DNA of 64,000 nucleotides from positions 62,001 through 126,000 of the forward strand of contig JAFQOP010000011.1 of assembly GCA_017403155.1 (NCBI GenBank). Reading direction: 5' to 3'. This document shows, one piece after another, positions 44,148-54,506 of this stretch (positions are counted from its first letter, which is position 1; each line of letters starts with the position of its first letter). This DNA is from Clostridia bacterium (GTDB lineage Bacteria > Bacillota > Clostridia > Oscillospirales > CAG-272). The notes below the pieces were generated by a model. That model was not told where the DNA came from and did no database searches. It was given only the letters and a program-made list of their open reading frames with translations. Made by a program: the position numbers and the translations under genes.

Positions 44148-45809
44148 ATGATTAAGGAAAAGGTAGTCGATGGGGCGCACAATGCGCCTCACCGCTCATT
44201 GTATAATGCCCTCGGACTGACAAAGGAGGAGCTCTCCCGTCCCCTTATCGGTATCGTAAGCTCCTATAACGAGATTGTTCCCGGGCATATGAATCTGGAT
44301 AAGATAACCGAGGCTGTGCGCGTCGGCGTAGCTATGGCGGGAGGAACTCCCATAGTTTTCCCTGCAATTGCAGTATGCGACGGTATTGCCATGGGTCACG
44401 TTGGAATGAAGTATTCGCTTGTTACCCGTGACCTTATCGCAGATTCGACCGAGGCTATGGTTATGGCTCACGGCTTTGACGGCCTTGTAATGATACCCAA
44501 CTGCGATAAGAACGTGCCGGGTCTGCTCATGGCGGCGGCAAGACTCAACATTCCCACCGTATTCGTAAGCGGCGGTCCTATGCTCGCAGGCAGAGTAGGG
44601 GGCAGGAAGACCAGCCTCTCGAGTATGTTCGAGGCGGTCGGCTCTTATAAGGCAGGCACAATAGATGACTGCAAGCTCTGTGAGTTTGAGGAGAAAACCT
44701 GTCCCACCTGCGGCTCCTGCTCGGGTATGTATACCGCCAACTCCATGAACTGTCTGACAGAGGTGCTAGGCATGGCGCTTCGTGGCAACGGAACAATTCC
44801 TGCCGTGTATTCTGCGAGAATTCAGCTTGCTAAGCACGCAGGTATGCAGGTAATGGAGCTTGTACGTAAGAATATCAGACCCAGAGATATTATGACGGCA
44901 GCGGCAATCAAGAATGCCATTACGGCAGATATGGCGCTCGGCTGCTCGACCAACAGCATGCTCCACCTTCCCGCAATCGCAAACGAGTGCGGTGTCGAGT
45001 TTTCTCTCGACGAGGTGAACGTAATCAGCGAGAGGACTCCCAACCTCTGTCACCTTGCTCCTGCGGGTCCCACCTATATGGAGGACCTCAACGAGGCGGG
45101 CGGTGTTTATGCAGTTCTGCGCGAGATAGATAAGCTCGGTCTCATTGATACCTCGGTTATGACCTGCACGGGAAGGACTCTTGCCGAGAATATTGCCGAT
45201 GCCGAGAATCTTGACGACTTGGTTATCAGAACCGTAGACAATCCTTACAGCAGAACGGGCGGTATTGCCGTTCTTCGCGGTAACCTCGCGCCCGACGGCT
45301 GCGTGGTAAAGAGGAGTGCGGTTGCACCCGAGATGCTCGTGCACGAGGGACCTGCAAAGGTCTATGAGAGCGAGGAGGAGGCAATTGCCGCAATCTATGC
45401 AGGTAAAATAGTCAAGGGTGACGTTGTCGTTATCCGCTATGAGGGTCCCGCAGGCGGTCCCGGCATGAGAGAAATGCTCTCTCCCACCTCTGCGATTGCA
45501 GGCATGGGACTCGACAAGGACGTGGCTCTTATCACCGACGGACGCTTTTCGGGTGCAACTCGCGGCGCCTCAATCGGTCACGTATCTCCCGAGGCGGTAA
45601 GCGGCGGCGCTATTGCCTTTGTTAAGGACGGGGATATTATTTCCATCAATATTCCCGAGTATAAAATTGAGCTCAAGGTTTCTGACGAGGAGCTCGCAAG
45701 AAGAAGGGCAGAAATGCCGATAAAGAAGAAGGAAAATATTACAGGTTATCTCAAGCGCTACTCCGCAATGGTCAGCTCGGCTGACAAGGGCGCTATAATT
45801 AACAGATAA
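44148..45809 (+). CDS. ilvD: Dihydroxy-acid dehydratase
   Basis: A 553-residue Fe-S dehydratase that yields the 2-oxo acids for valine and isoleucine. Cluster cysteines are in CDKNVPG and [18 protein letters not shown]; the C-terminal swivel domain has [15 protein letters not shown] and [21 protein letters not shown]. Length is normal. Fourth gene after leuA, separated from ilvC by 26 nt. Confidence 0.98.
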   Translation: MIKEKVVDGAHNAPHRSLYNALGLTKEELSRPLIGIVSSYNEIVPGHMNLDKITEAVRVGVAMAGGTPIVFPAIAVCDGIAMGHVGMKYSLVTRDLIADSTEAMVMAHGFDGLVMIPNCDKNVPGLLMAAARLNIPTVFVSGGPMLAGRVGGRKTSLSSMFEAVGSYKAGTIDDCKLCEFEEKTCPTCGSCSGMYTANSMNCLTEVLGMALRGNGTIPAVYSARIQLAKHAGMQVMELVRKNIRPRDIMTAAAIKNAITADMALGCSTNSMLHLPAIANECGVEFSLDEVNVISERTPNLCHLAPAGPTYMEDLNEAGGVYAVLREIDKLGLIDTSVMTCTGRTLAENIADAENLDDLVIRTVDNPYSRTGGIAVLRGNLAPDGCVVKRSAVAPEMLVHEGPAKVYESEEEAIAAIYAGKIVKGDVVVIRYEGPAGGPGMREMLSPTSAIAGMGLDKDVALITDGRFSGATRGASIGHVSPEAVSGGAIAFVKDGDIISINIPEYKIELKVSDEELARRRAEMPIKKKENITGYLKRYSAMVSSADKGAIINR

Positions 45810-45838
45810 CATTCCACGGTAGTGAAAGGAATTTTGAC

Positions 45839-47107
45839 ATGTCAATGACCATGACACAGAAGATACTCGCACATCATGCGGGGCTTGATAGCGTGAAGGC
45901 AGGGGAGCTTGTGCTCGTCAGCCTTGACCGAGTTCTCGGCAACGATATTACCTCGCCCGTTGCAATCCGCGAGTATCTGCGTATAGGTGCAGAGGGAGTG
46001 TTTGATAAGGAAAAGGTCACGATGGTAATGGACCACTTTGCTCCCAACAAGGATATCAAGGCGGCAGTGCAGTGCAAGATGTGCCGCGACTTCTGCGAGA
46101 AGGAGGAGATTGTCAACTTCTATGACGTTGGCAGAATGGGCATAGAGCACGCCCTCCTACCCGAGAAGGGGCTTGTTATACCCGGTGACGTTGTTATCGG
46201 CGCTGACTCGCACACCTGCACATACGGCGCGCTCGGTGCCTTCTCCACCGGAGTAGGCTCGACCGATATGGCGTGCGGTATGGCTACGGGCAAGGCATGG
46301 TTCAAGGTTCCTTCCGCTATCAAGTTTGTCCTCAAGGGCTCACTTAACAAATACGTTTCGGGCAAGGACGTTATACTGCATATCATCGGCAAGATAGGCG
46401 TCGACGGCGCACTGTATAAGTCGATGGAATTTGTGGGCGAGGGTGTTAAGTCCCTCACCATATTCGACCGCCTTACCATATCCAATATGGCTATTGAGGC
46501 GGGTGCGAAGAACGGTATATTCGAGGTCGACGAGATAACGCTCGATTATGTAAGAGAGCGCTCTGACCGCGAGCTTAAGATATTCCGCGCAGACGAGGAT
46601 GCCGAGTACGACGAGGTATATGAGATTGACCTCTCCGAAATTAAGTCGACCGTTGCATTTCCGCACCTGCCCGAGAATACCAGGACCTTTGACGAGATTG
46701 GCGACGTTAAGATAGATCAGGTCGTCATCGGCTCCTGCACCAACGGACACTACAAGGATCTTGCCGAAGCGGCCGAGATCTTAAAGGGCAGACACGTTGC
46801 AAAGAACGTGCGCGCCATTATCATTCCCGCAACCCAGGACATCTATCTCAAGGCAATGGAAAACGGTCTTTTGAAGATTTTTATCGAAGCGGGCTGTGTT
46901 GTTTCCACACCTACGTGCGGACCCTGCCTTGGTGGATATATGGGTATTCTTGCCGCAGGCGAGCGCGCGGTTGCCACGACAAACCGCAACTTCGTCGGCA
47001 GGATGGGAGACGTAACGAGCGAGGTCTACCTTGCCAGCCCTGCGGTAGCAGCAGCGAGCGCGATTGCGGGTAGAATCGCAGATCCTATGGAAATAATGAA
47101 GGACTGA
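45839..47107 (+). CDS. leuC: 3-isopropylmalate dehydratase, large subunit
   Basis: A 422-residue aconitase-family subunit carrying the 4Fe-4S cluster; it isomerises 2- to 3-isopropylmalate with LeuD. Motifs: [36 protein letters not shown] split here as [10 protein letters not shown] and GVGSTDMA, the cluster cysteines in [12 protein letters not shown] and [10 protein letters not shown]. The size fits the archaeal/Clostridial-type LeuC rather than the ~466-residue enterobacterial form. Confidence 0.97.
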   Translation: MSMTMTQKILAHHAGLDSVKAGELVLVSLDRVLGNDITSPVAIREYLRIGAEGVFDKEKVTMVMDHFAPNKDIKAAVQCKMCRDFCEKEEIVNFYDVGRMGIEHALLPEKGLVIPGDVVIGADSHTCTYGALGAFSTGVGSTDMACGMATGKAWFKVPSAIKFVLKGSLNKYVSGKDVILHIIGKIGVDGALYKSMEFVGEGVKSLTIFDRLTISNMAIEAGAKNGIFEVDEITLDYVRERSDRELKIFRADEDAEYDEVYEIDLSEIKSTVAFPHLPENTRTFDEIGDVKIDQVVIGSCTNGHYKDLAEAAEILKGRHVAKNVRAIIIPATQDIYLKAMENGLLKIFIEAGCVVSTPTCGPCLGGYMGILAAGERAVATTNRNFVGRMGDVTSEVYLASPAVAAASAIAGRIADPMEIMKD

Positions 47108-47120
47108 GGGGAGAGGGCAT

Positions 47121-47615
47121 ATGAAATTCAGCGGAAAAGCAATTAAATACGGCGACAATGTTGATACCGACGTTATCATCCCCGCAAGATACCTTAACAC
47201 AATAGATAAAAAGGAGCTTGCCTCCCACTGTATGGAGGATATCGACCGCGACTTTGTTAAGAAGGTGAATGTGGGAGATATTATGATAGCTGGCTCGAAC
47301 TTTGGATGCGGCTCCTCGCGTGAGCATGCGCCAATCGCAATCAAGGAGAGCGGAATCTCTCTCGTTATAGCCAAGAGCTTTGCGAGAATATTCTACCGCA
47401 ACTCCATAAATATCGGACTCGCAATTCTCGAGTGCCCCGAGGCATCGGAGAATATCAGCGACGGAGATAGGGTAGAGGCGGACCTTGATAACGGAATAAT
47501 TTACAACAGAACGACGGGAAAGAGCTTTAAGACGAATCCCTTCCCGGAGTTTATACAGAAAATAATCGGTGCCGGAGGACTTATTGAGTCTATCCGTCGC
47601 GGTGATATTAAGTGA
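47121..47615 (+). CDS. leuD: 3-isopropylmalate dehydratase, small subunit
   Basis: A 164-residue swivel subunit with the motifs [15 protein letters not shown] and [14 protein letters not shown], characteristic of the short LeuD that pairs with the ~420-residue LeuC. It follows leuC by 13 nt and precedes leuB by 10 nt. Confidence 0.97.
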   Translation: MKFSGKAIKYGDNVDTDVIIPARYLNTIDKKELASHCMEDIDRDFVKKVNVGDIMIAGSNFGCGSSREHAPIAIKESGISLVIAKSFARIFYRNSINIGLAILECPEASENISDGDRVEADLDNGIIYNRTTGKSFKTNPFPEFIQKIIGAGGLIESIRRGDIK

Positions 47616-47625
47616 GGATATAGTG

Positions 47626-48693
47626 ATGAAGTACAGTATTGCCCTCCTCAGGGGCGACGGAATAGGTCCCGAGATCGTTGACAGCGCGGTAAGAGTGCTT
47701 GAGGCTGTCGGGAAGAAATACGGTCACGAATTTAACTTTACCCCCTATGATATAGGCGGCATCGCTATCGATAAGCACGGCATTCCTCTGCCCGAGGAAA
47801 CGGTAGAGGGCTGCCTCAAGGCGGACAGCGTGCTCCTCGGTGCGGTTGGCGGACCTAAGTGGGACACCCTCCCCGGTAACGTGCGCCCCGAGAAGGCATT
47901 GCTCGGTATCCGTGCGGCGATGAATCTTTTTACCAATCTCCGTCCTGCAAAGCTGTATCCCGCACTCAAGGGGGAGTGCCCTCTGCGCGAGGATATTGTG
48001 GAGCGCGGCTTTGATATTATGATTGTACGCGAGCTGACCGGAGGCATTTACTTCGGTGAGCGCGGTATGAGAGAGGGCAGGTTTGGCGAGGAGGCATATG
48101 ACACCGAGTGCTATAGCCGTATGGAGATAGAGAGAATCGTCCGCGTTGCCTTCGAGAGCGCGAGAAAGAGGAGCAAGAGGCTTGTAAGCATTGATAAGGC
48201 AAACGTGCTTGACACCTCCAGGCTCTGGAGAAAAATTGTGCACGAGATTGCAGCAGAATACCCCGACGTTGAGGTCGCGGATATGCTCGTCGACAATGCG
48301 GCAATGCAGCTGGTGAGAAACCCTGCTCAGTTTGACGTTATTGTAACGACGAATATGTTCGGTGATATTCTCTCCGACGAGGCGTCGCAGATAACGGGCT
48401 CTATCGGTATGCTCCCCTCAGCATCTCTCAACGAAACAACAAGAGGACTATATGAGCCTATTCACGGCTCGGCACCCGATATAGCAGGGCAGAACAAGGC
48501 AAATCCCATAGCTACTATACTCTCCGCCGCTATGATGCTCCTCTATTCCTTCAATCTTAAGAAGGAGAGCGATGCAATAGTCAACGCGGTTGACGAGGTT
48601 CTTCTCGCAGGATATCGCACGGCTGACCTTGCGCACGGCGCGGAGGCACTTTCCACCACTGAAATAACCGATAAGATAATAGAGAGAATTTGA
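47626..48693 (+). CDS. leuB: 3-isopropylmalate dehydrogenase
   Basis: A 355-residue NAD-dependent beta-decarboxylating dehydrogenase. The start [15 protein letters not shown], the substrate loop [29 protein letters not shown] and the metal Asp in [14 protein letters not shown], followed by [14 protein letters not shown], are intact. ATG at 47626 is chosen; an in-frame ATG 57 bp upstream lies inside leuD. The next gene begins 1 nt after the stop. Confidence 0.97.
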   Translation: MKYSIALLRGDGIGPEIVDSAVRVLEAVGKKYGHEFNFTPYDIGGIAIDKHGIPLPEETVEGCLKADSVLLGAVGGPKWDTLPGNVRPEKALLGIRAAMNLFTNLRPAKLYPALKGECPLREDIVERGFDIMIVRELTGGIYFGERGMREGRFGEEAYDTECYSRMEIERIVRVAFESARKRSKRLVSIDKANVLDTSRLWRKIVHEIAAEYPDVEVADMLVDNAAMQLVRNPAQFDVIVTTNMFGDILSDEASQITGSIGMLPSASLNETTRGLYEPIHGSAPDIAGQNKANPIATILSAAMMLLYSFNLKKESDAIVNAVDEVLLAGYRTADLAHGAEALSTTEITDKIIERI

Positions 48694-48694
48694 A

Positions 48695-49867
48695 ATGACT
48701 AAAATCAGAGAGCTGTACCTTCGACTTTGTATGTCGAGCGTTTTTCGTGCGGTTATGTCCAAGCCGCTGTTTGTCCATTATGCGGACTACGCACGCAGTA
48801 CGGCAGCAGATACAAAAATACGGGCGTATGCCGCCTTTGTCTCTGAGATATATTCCTCGGGCGGCTCACTTACCGACCTTGTTTTCAGACTTGTCTCCGA
48901 GGATGAGAACGTGTATATCAAGTCGCGCGCCAATTCCCGTCCCATAAGCGAGGTCGTTGCACGTGCTGTGGCGGCGGAGCTCGCTACCTTCGAGGAGTTT
49001 GCAACCCTGACACCCGAGCAGTTCTCGGACGATATGGGTATTGAGTTTGCCTCTCCCTTTGAATCGCGCAGGATGGATTTCTCTGCTATGTATGAGGACA
49101 GAATACAGAACGTTGCCAGGTTCGGCTACGGTATATTCTCCTCCTACGGCATGTTCCGCCTCTCCGACGACAAGGAGATTGAGCCTATTATCAGCGCGGA
49201 CAGAACGACGATGGATAAGTTCGTCGGCTATACTGAGGAGAGAGGACGCGTTGTTGACAACACTGTTGCATTCCTCGAGGGCAGACCTGCTGCAAACGTG
49301 CTTCTGTGCGGCGATGCAGGCACGGGCAAGTCCTCCACGGTTAAGGCGGTTGCCAACAGTCTTTTTGACAGAGGACTCCGACTTATTGAGCTGCGCAAGG
49401 ATCAGCTTTGCTACCTGCCGTACGTTATGGGCAAGGTTAGCGAGAATCCGCTGAGGTTTATAATCTTTATTGACGACCTTGCCTTTAACCGCAGTGACGA
49501 CAACTTCAGTATGCTCAAGGCGGCGCTCGAGGGCAGTGCCTCGGCAAAGGCGGATAATGCAATCATATACGCGACCTCCAACCGCCGTCATATAATTAAG
49601 GAAACCTTCTCGGACAGAGAGGGCAACGAGGTGCACGTAAACGACACGCTGCAGGAGACTCTTTCGCTATCTGAGAGATTCGGTCTTGTTGTGCTGTTCT
49701 CAAAGCCCAGCAGAGCGCTGTATCTCGAGATAGTGCATGAGCTGGCAAAAAGAAATAATATTGAAATGGAAATAAGCGAGCTTGATACAAGGGCAGAGGC
49801 GTTTGCCCTTCGTAGAGGTAGCCGCTCCGCAAGATGCGCGGAGCAGTTTATCGAGAGCTTGATGTAA
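48695..49867 (+). CDS. DUF815 family AAA ATPase
   Basis: A 390-residue protein with Walker A CGDAGTGKSST and Walker B FIIFIDDLAF, followed by SMLKAALEG, the ATSNRRHI sensor and FSDREGNEVHVNDTLQE, the hallmark segments of DUF815. The N-terminal ~180 residues are helical and lack a known domain. The biochemical role of the family is unknown. It is placed between leuB (1-nt gap) and ilvA (7-nt gap), so it is transcribed with amino-acid genes without an evident reason. Confidence 0.88.
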   Translation: MTKIRELYLRLCMSSVFRAVMSKPLFVHYADYARSTAADTKIRAYAAFVSEIYSSGGSLTDLVFRLVSEDENVYIKSRANSRPISEVVARAVAAELATFEEFATLTPEQFSDDMGIEFASPFESRRMDFSAMYEDRIQNVARFGYGIFSSYGMFRLSDDKEIEPIISADRTTMDKFVGYTEERGRVVDNTVAFLEGRPAANVLLCGDAGTGKSSTVKAVANSLFDRGLRLIELRKDQLCYLPYVMGKVSENPLRFIIFIDDLAFNRSDDNFSMLKAALEGSASAKADNAIIYATSNRRHIIKETFSDREGNEVHVNDTLQETLSLSERFGLVVLFSKPSRALYLEIVHELAKRNNIEMEISELDTRAEAFALRRGSRSARCAEQFIESLM

Positions 49868-49874
49868 GAAGGAT

Positions 49875-51068
49875 ATGCTGACACTTGATAATGTTTACCG
49901 CGCGAGCAACGTGCTGCGCGACGTAGTTAGAAAAACCGATATAATCTATGCACCCAAGCTTTGTCCCGGCACAGAGCTTTACCTCAAGACCGAGAACCTC
50001 CAGATAACAGGCTCGTTCAAGGTCAGAGGCGCTTACTACAAAATGTCGAAGCTGTCCGCGGAGGAAAAGGCGCGCGGTGTAGTTGCCTGCTCGGCGGGTA
50101 ACCATGCGCAGGGCGTTGCCCTCGCTGCACAGAAGAACGGCATCAAGGCTGTTATCTGCCTGCCCGACGGAGCACCGATATCCAAGATTGAGGCAACGAA
50201 GAGCTACGGTGCCGAGGTTTGCCTTGTTGAGGGTGTGTATGACGATGCGTATAGCAAGGCACTCTCCCTTCGCGATGAGGAGGGATATACCTTCATTCAC
50301 CCGTTTAACGACGAGGACGTAATAGCAGGGCAGGGAACGATTGCCCTCGAGCTCGTTGAGCAGCTGCCGAATATTGACGCTGTTATCGTTCCTATCGGAG
50401 GCGGCGGACTTATTTCGGGTATCGCCTATACCATAAAGACGATAAATCCCTCGATAAAAATATACGGTGTTCAGTCGACGGGTGCTCCCTCTATGTATAA
50501 ATCCGTTAAGGACGGAAAAATTGAGGAGCTTGAGCGAGTTTCCACTATTGCAGACGGCATTGCCGTCAAGAAGCCCGGAGATCTTACATACGAGCTGGTG
50601 TCAAAATACGTTGATGAGATTATAACTGTCAGCGACGATGAGATAAGCGCGGCAATCCTTGCGCTTATGGAGCAGCACAAGCTGGTAACCGAGGGTGCCG
50701 GCGCTGTTTCGGTGGCGGCTGCGATGTTTGGCAAGTTTGACCTTGTGGGCAAGCGTGCCGTTTGCCTGCTTTCGGGCGGTAATATCGACGTTACTATACT
50801 CTCGCGAGTTATCAAGCGCGGTCTGCTTATGTCGGGACGCAGCTATCAGATTCTCGTTGAGCTTGTTGATAAGCCGGGTCAGCTCAAGGACGTATCGAGG
50901 ATTATCGCCGATCTTGGCGGAAACGTAACCTCGGTACACCACGAGAGAGCAAACGAGGGCTCCGACGTCAACGGATGCTTCCTGCGTATAATTCTTGAAA
51001 CAAGAAACTTTGATCATATTCGCGAGATTGAGGCGGCTCTTAAGGATGCAGGCTTCAAGCTGCTGTAA
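49875..51068 (+). CDS. ilvA: Threonine ammonia-lyase (threonine dehydratase)
   Basis: A 397-residue PLP enzyme that converts threonine to 2-oxobutyrate, the isoleucine precursor. The PLP lysine lies in TGSFKVRGAYYKMS, the phosphate loop is GGGGLISG, and SAGNHAQGVA is conserved. The C-terminal ~75 residues (ILVELVDKPGQLKDVSRIIADLG) form a single ACT domain, as in the short TdcB-like regulated form. Proximity to the ilv operon and ridA supports a biosynthetic role. Confidence 0.95.
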   Translation: MLTLDNVYRASNVLRDVVRKTDIIYAPKLCPGTELYLKTENLQITGSFKVRGAYYKMSKLSAEEKARGVVACSAGNHAQGVALAAQKNGIKAVICLPDGAPISKIEATKSYGAEVCLVEGVYDDAYSKALSLRDEEGYTFIHPFNDEDVIAGQGTIALELVEQLPNIDAVIVPIGGGGLISGIAYTIKTINPSIKIYGVQSTGAPSMYKSVKDGKIEELERVSTIADGIAVKKPGDLTYELVSKYVDEIITVSDDEISAAILALMEQHKLVTEGAGAVSVAAAMFGKFDLVGKRAVCLLSGGNIDVTILSRVIKRGLLMSGRSYQILVELVDKPGQLKDVSRIIADLGGNVTSVHHERANEGSDVNGCFLRIILETRNFDHIREIEAALKDAGFKLL

Positions 51069-51080
51069 GGAGAACAAAAA

Positions 51081-51455
51081 ATGGCTGAAAAAATTGCAAC
51101 AAATAAGGCGCCTGCCGCAATAGGACCCTATTCGCAGGCTATGAGGATAGGCGGACTCGTTTTTACCTCGGGGCAGATTCCGATAAATCCCGAGACCGGT
51201 AATATTGAGGCAACCGATATAAGCGCACAGACCGAGCAGGTAATGAAGAACCTGGGTGCTGTGCTCGAGGCGGCAGGCACCTGCTTTGAAAAGGCAGTGA
51301 AGACCACCTGCTTCCTTGCGGATATATCTCATTTTGCCGAGTTCAATGCTGTGTATGCAAAATACTTTACCGAGAAGCCTGCGCGCAGCTGCGTGGCAGT
51401 GAAGGACCTGCCCAAGGGCGCGCTTGTCGAGGTAGAGGTAATAGCAGAAATCTGA
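51081..51455 (+). CDS. ridA: RidA, enamine/imine deaminase
   Basis: A 124-residue YjgF/RidA trimer subunit. It has GPYSQAMRIGGLVFTSGQIP, FLADISHFAEFNAVYAKYF and the substrate-binding Arg in PARSCVAVKDLPKGALVEVE. RidA hydrolyses 2-aminoacrylate and the enamine intermediates released by IlvA; the gene follows ilvA by 12 nt, a logical pairing. Confidence 0.97.
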   Translation: MAEKIATNKAPAAIGPYSQAMRIGGLVFTSGQIPINPETGNIEATDISAQTEQVMKNLGAVLEAAGTCFEKAVKTTCFLADISHFAEFNAVYAKYFTEKPARSCVAVKDLPKGALVEVEVIAEI

Positions 51456-51496
51456 TTCTATAAACATAAACCCAATTTGGAAGGGAGGAGCTTGAT

Positions 51497-52600
51497 ATGA
51501 TAGGCGACAAAATACTTAAAAGTGAGGAGAGAGCAGTATATACTCTGCGCTCGCTCTTTAAGCATTACGGCTATCTGCCGTTCAAGATGAGCAAGTTTGA
51601 GGAATATGACCTATACGTCCGTAACAAGGATTTCCTTATCGGTGACAGCGTTATAACCTTTAACGATACCAACGGAAGACTTCTTGCACTCAAGCCCGAC
51701 GTAACCCTTTCCATTATAAAGAATACGGTCGACGGAGTCGGTGTCAAGCACAAGGTGTATTATGACGAGAACGTATATCGCGTATCCGCCAAGACTCACC
51801 GCTTCAAGGAGATAATGCAGACGGGCGTCGAGTGCATCGGAGATATTGATCTTACCGACGTCTATGAGGTTGTGTATCTTGCTGCAAAGAGTCTTGATAC
51901 TGTTTCGGCGGACTTCGCTCTTGATCTGTCTCACATGGGACTGTTCTCGGCACTGCTGGACGAGGTGAGCACGGATAAGCTTGTGAGGGCAGAGCTCACG
52001 CGCCTTATATCGAGAAAGAGCACCCACGAAGCGCGTGCACTGTGCGAAAAATACGGCATAGAGGGCAGGGGACTTGAGATAACTACGGCGCTGTCCACTC
52101 TTTACGGAGAGCCCGACCGTGTGCTTGAAATTCTCGGTGATATGTGCGTAAGTGACGCAGAGCGCGATGCACTTGATGAGCTTGCGGCGGTGTGCCGTCT
52201 GCTTTCGTATACCGATTATTACGGTAGGATAAAGCTCGATTTCTCCGTTGTAAGTGATATGCGCTATTACGACGGTATTATTTTCAAGGGCTTCTTAAAC
52301 GGCATCCCCGAGGCGATACTCTCGGGAGGTGAATATGACCCGCTGATGAGACGCATGGGTAGACAGTCGGGTGCTATCGGCTTTGCACTCTATCTTGATC
52401 TTTTAGAGGAGTTAAAAGGCGACGCGAGAGAATACGATGTAGACTGTCTTTTGATTTACAGTGAAAAAACCGAGGCAGAAAAGGTTGCTTCGGCAAAAGA
52501 GAAAATAATTGCGCTCGGTGAGTCTGTATATGCGAGCCGCGTTATTCCCGAAAAAATACGATATAAAAGAATTGTAATGCTGGATAAGGAGGAGATATAA
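51497..52600 (+). CDS. hisZ: ATP phosphoribosyltransferase regulatory subunit
   Basis: A 367-residue class II tRNA-synthetase-like protein without catalysis. Motifs resembling HisRS: LKPDVTLSIIKNT, YYDENVYRV, ECIGDIDLTDVYEV and YYDGIIFKGFLNGIPEAILSGGEYDPL. It pairs with the short HisG to form the octameric feedback-sensitive enzyme. First gene of a nine-gene his operon; stop and hisG start are contiguous. Confidence 0.94.
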   Translation: MIGDKILKSEERAVYTLRSLFKHYGYLPFKMSKFEEYDLYVRNKDFLIGDSVITFNDTNGRLLALKPDVTLSIIKNTVDGVGVKHKVYYDENVYRVSAKTHRFKEIMQTGVECIGDIDLTDVYEVVYLAAKSLDTVSADFALDLSHMGLFSALLDEVSTDKLVRAELTRLISRKSTHEARALCEKYGIEGRGLEITTALSTLYGEPDRVLEILGDMCVSDAERDALDELAAVCRLLSYTDYYGRIKLDFSVVSDMRYYDGIIFKGFLNGIPEAILSGGEYDPLMRRMGRQSGAIGFALYLDLLEELKGDAREYDVDCLLIYSEKTEAEKVASAKEKIIALGESVYASRVIPEKIRYKRIVMLDKEEI

Positions 52601-53230
52601 ATGATTAATATAGCTCTTCCCAAGGGGCGCCTCGGAGAAAAGGTCTACGCTATGTTTGAGGCGGCAGGCTATGAGTGCCCATCAATAAAGGAGGCCTCGA
52701 GAAAGCTCATATTTGAGAACGAGGCAAAGGGCGTAAGATATTTCTGGGTCAAGCCCTCCGACGTTTCGATATACGTAGAGCGCGGTGCGGCTGATATAGG
52801 TGTCGCAGGCAAGGATATCCTTCTCGAATACTCGCCCGACGTTTATGAGCTGCTCGACCTTGATATCGGCAAGTGCCGCATGGCTGTTGCCGCCAAGAAG
52901 GAGTTTTACGACGATAATCAGCGAGCGCTGAAGGTTGCGACAAAGTTTCCGAATATTGCAAGTAAGTATTACAGCTCCATATGCCGTGAGATTGATATAA
53001 TAAAGCTCAACGGCTCTATTGAAATTGCGCCTATTCTCTCTTTGTCGGACGTTATTGTCGATATTGTTGAGACGGGCTCCACCCTCAGGGAAAACAACCT
53101 TGAGGTCATTGACACCATAGTACCGATAAGCGCCAGGCTTATTGCCAACAAGGCGAGCTTCAAGTTTAAGACGGCGGATATTGAGAGGCTGGTCGAAAGT
53201 ATAAAAGCACAGGTGAACCGAAATGATTAA
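52601..53230 (+). CDS. hisG: ATP phosphoribosyltransferase, short catalytic subunit
   Basis: A 209-residue short-form HisG that starts histidine synthesis by joining ATP and PRPP. It shows IALPKGRLGE, GAADIGVAGKDILLE and the PRPP loop DVIVDIVETGSTLRENNL. The C-terminal regulatory ACT-like domain of long HisG is absent, as expected where hisZ is present. It overlaps hisD by 8 nt. Confidence 0.97.
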   Translation: MINIALPKGRLGEKVYAMFEAAGYECPSIKEASRKLIFENEAKGVRYFWVKPSDVSIYVERGAADIGVAGKDILLEYSPDVYELLDLDIGKCRMAVAAKKEFYDDNQRALKVATKFPNIASKYYSSICREIDIIKLNGSIEIAPILSLSDVIVDIVETGSTLRENNLEVIDTIVPISARLIANKASFKFKTADIERLVESIKAQVNRND

Positions 53231-54506
53231 GATTTATAAGTACGGTGAGGTATCGAACGGCGAGATATTTGCCAGAGAAAATATTGCCTCGAACGTTGAG
53301 AGCGTTGTAAGCGATATTATCGCCAACGTGGTTAAAAACAAGGATAAGGCTCTTTTTGAGTATACCGAGAGATTTGACAGGGCTCACCTTAGCTGCCTTG
53401 AGGTTACTCCCGAGGAGATTGAGGAGGCGTATGCCTCGGTCGACGCAGAGTTCGTTGAAATTATCAAGGAGGCTGCCGCAAATATCAGGCACTTCCACGA
53501 AAAACAGGTGAAGAATAGCTTCATCATCAGCGAGCGCGACGGCGTCGTTATCGGTCAGAAGGTTATGCCCATCGAAAAGGTCGGTCTTTACGTGCCGGGC
53601 GGAACTGCAGCATATCCCTCGACGGTTCTTATGGATTCTATTCCTGCGAAGATTGCGGGCTGCTCCGAGATTGTGATGGTTACTCCTCCGTCTGCTGACG
53701 GCAAGGTTAATCCGGTTATACTTGCGGCGGCAAAAATTGCGGGTGTTGACAGAATATTCAAGGTTGGCGGCGCGCAGGCTATTGCCGCGCTTGCATACGG
53801 CACGGAGAGTGTTCCCAAGGTCGATAAGATAGTAGGCCCGGGCAACGCATACGTTGCCGAGGCAAAGAAGCAGGTATTCGGCAGAGTTTCTATCGATATG
53901 ATAGCAGGGCCCTCCGAGATACTCGTCGTTGCCGACAAGTGTGCTAATCCCCGTTTTGTTGCAGCAGACCTGCTTTCCCAGGCGGAACACGACAGAATGG
54001 CGAGCGCTGTGCTCGTTACCGATACCTATGAGCTTGCCCTTGCGGTGAGCGAGGAGCTTGAGAGACAGATTCCCGAGCTGAAGAGGGAAGAGATAGCAAG
54101 ATACTCCATTGATAATAACGGAAAGATAATCGTGGCAGAGGGCAATCTATCTCTTGCTGTCGATATTGCAAACGAGATTGCACCCGAGCACCTCGAGCTT
54201 TGCGTCGAAAACCCCTTTGATTATCTCGACAAGATACACCACGCGGGCTCAATATTTATGGGCAGATACTGTCCCGAGGCACTCGGAGATTACTTTGCCG
54301 GCCCCAACCACACCCTTCCCACCAGCGGTACAGCGCGCTTTTCCTCGCCTCTTGGTGTTGACGACTTCGTAAAGAAGACCCAGTTCACTTATTATACCGA
54401 GGATGCGCTCAGACGCGTCAGCGACAAGGTGGCATACTTTGCCGAGAAGGAGGGGCTCGGAGCGCACGCAAGAAGCGCAACAATACGCTTCGAGGACAAG
54501 AAATGA
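53223..54506 (+). CDS. hisD: Histidinol dehydrogenase
   Basis: A 427-residue Zn/NAD enzyme for the last two steps of histidine synthesis. Motifs: VGLYVPGGTAAYPSTVLM, GGAQAIAALAYGTESVPKVDKIVGPGN, IDMIAGPSEILVVAD, LLSQAEHD and GPNHTLPTSGTARF, containing the expected Zn His/Gln/Asp ligands. It overlaps hisG and hisC, so translation is coupled. Confidence 0.97.
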   Translation: MIKIYKYGEVSNGEIFARENIASNVESVVSDIIANVVKNKDKALFEYTERFDRAHLSCLEVTPEEIEEAYASVDAEFVEIIKEAAANIRHFHEKQVKNSFIISERDGVVIGQKVMPIEKVGLYVPGGTAAYPSTVLMDSIPAKIAGCSEIVMVTPPSADGKVNPVILAAAKIAGVDRIFKVGGAQAIAALAYGTESVPKVDKIVGPGNAYVAEAKKQVFGRVSIDMIAGPSEILVVADKCANPRFVAADLLSQAEHDRMASAVLVTDTYELALAVSEELERQIPELKREEIARYSIDNNGKIIVAEGNLSLAVDIANEIAPEHLELCVENPFDYLDKIHHAGSIFMGRYCPEALGDYFAGPNHTLPTSGTARFSSPLGVDDFVKKTQFTYYTEDALRRVSDKVAYFAEKEGLGAHARSATIRFEDKK

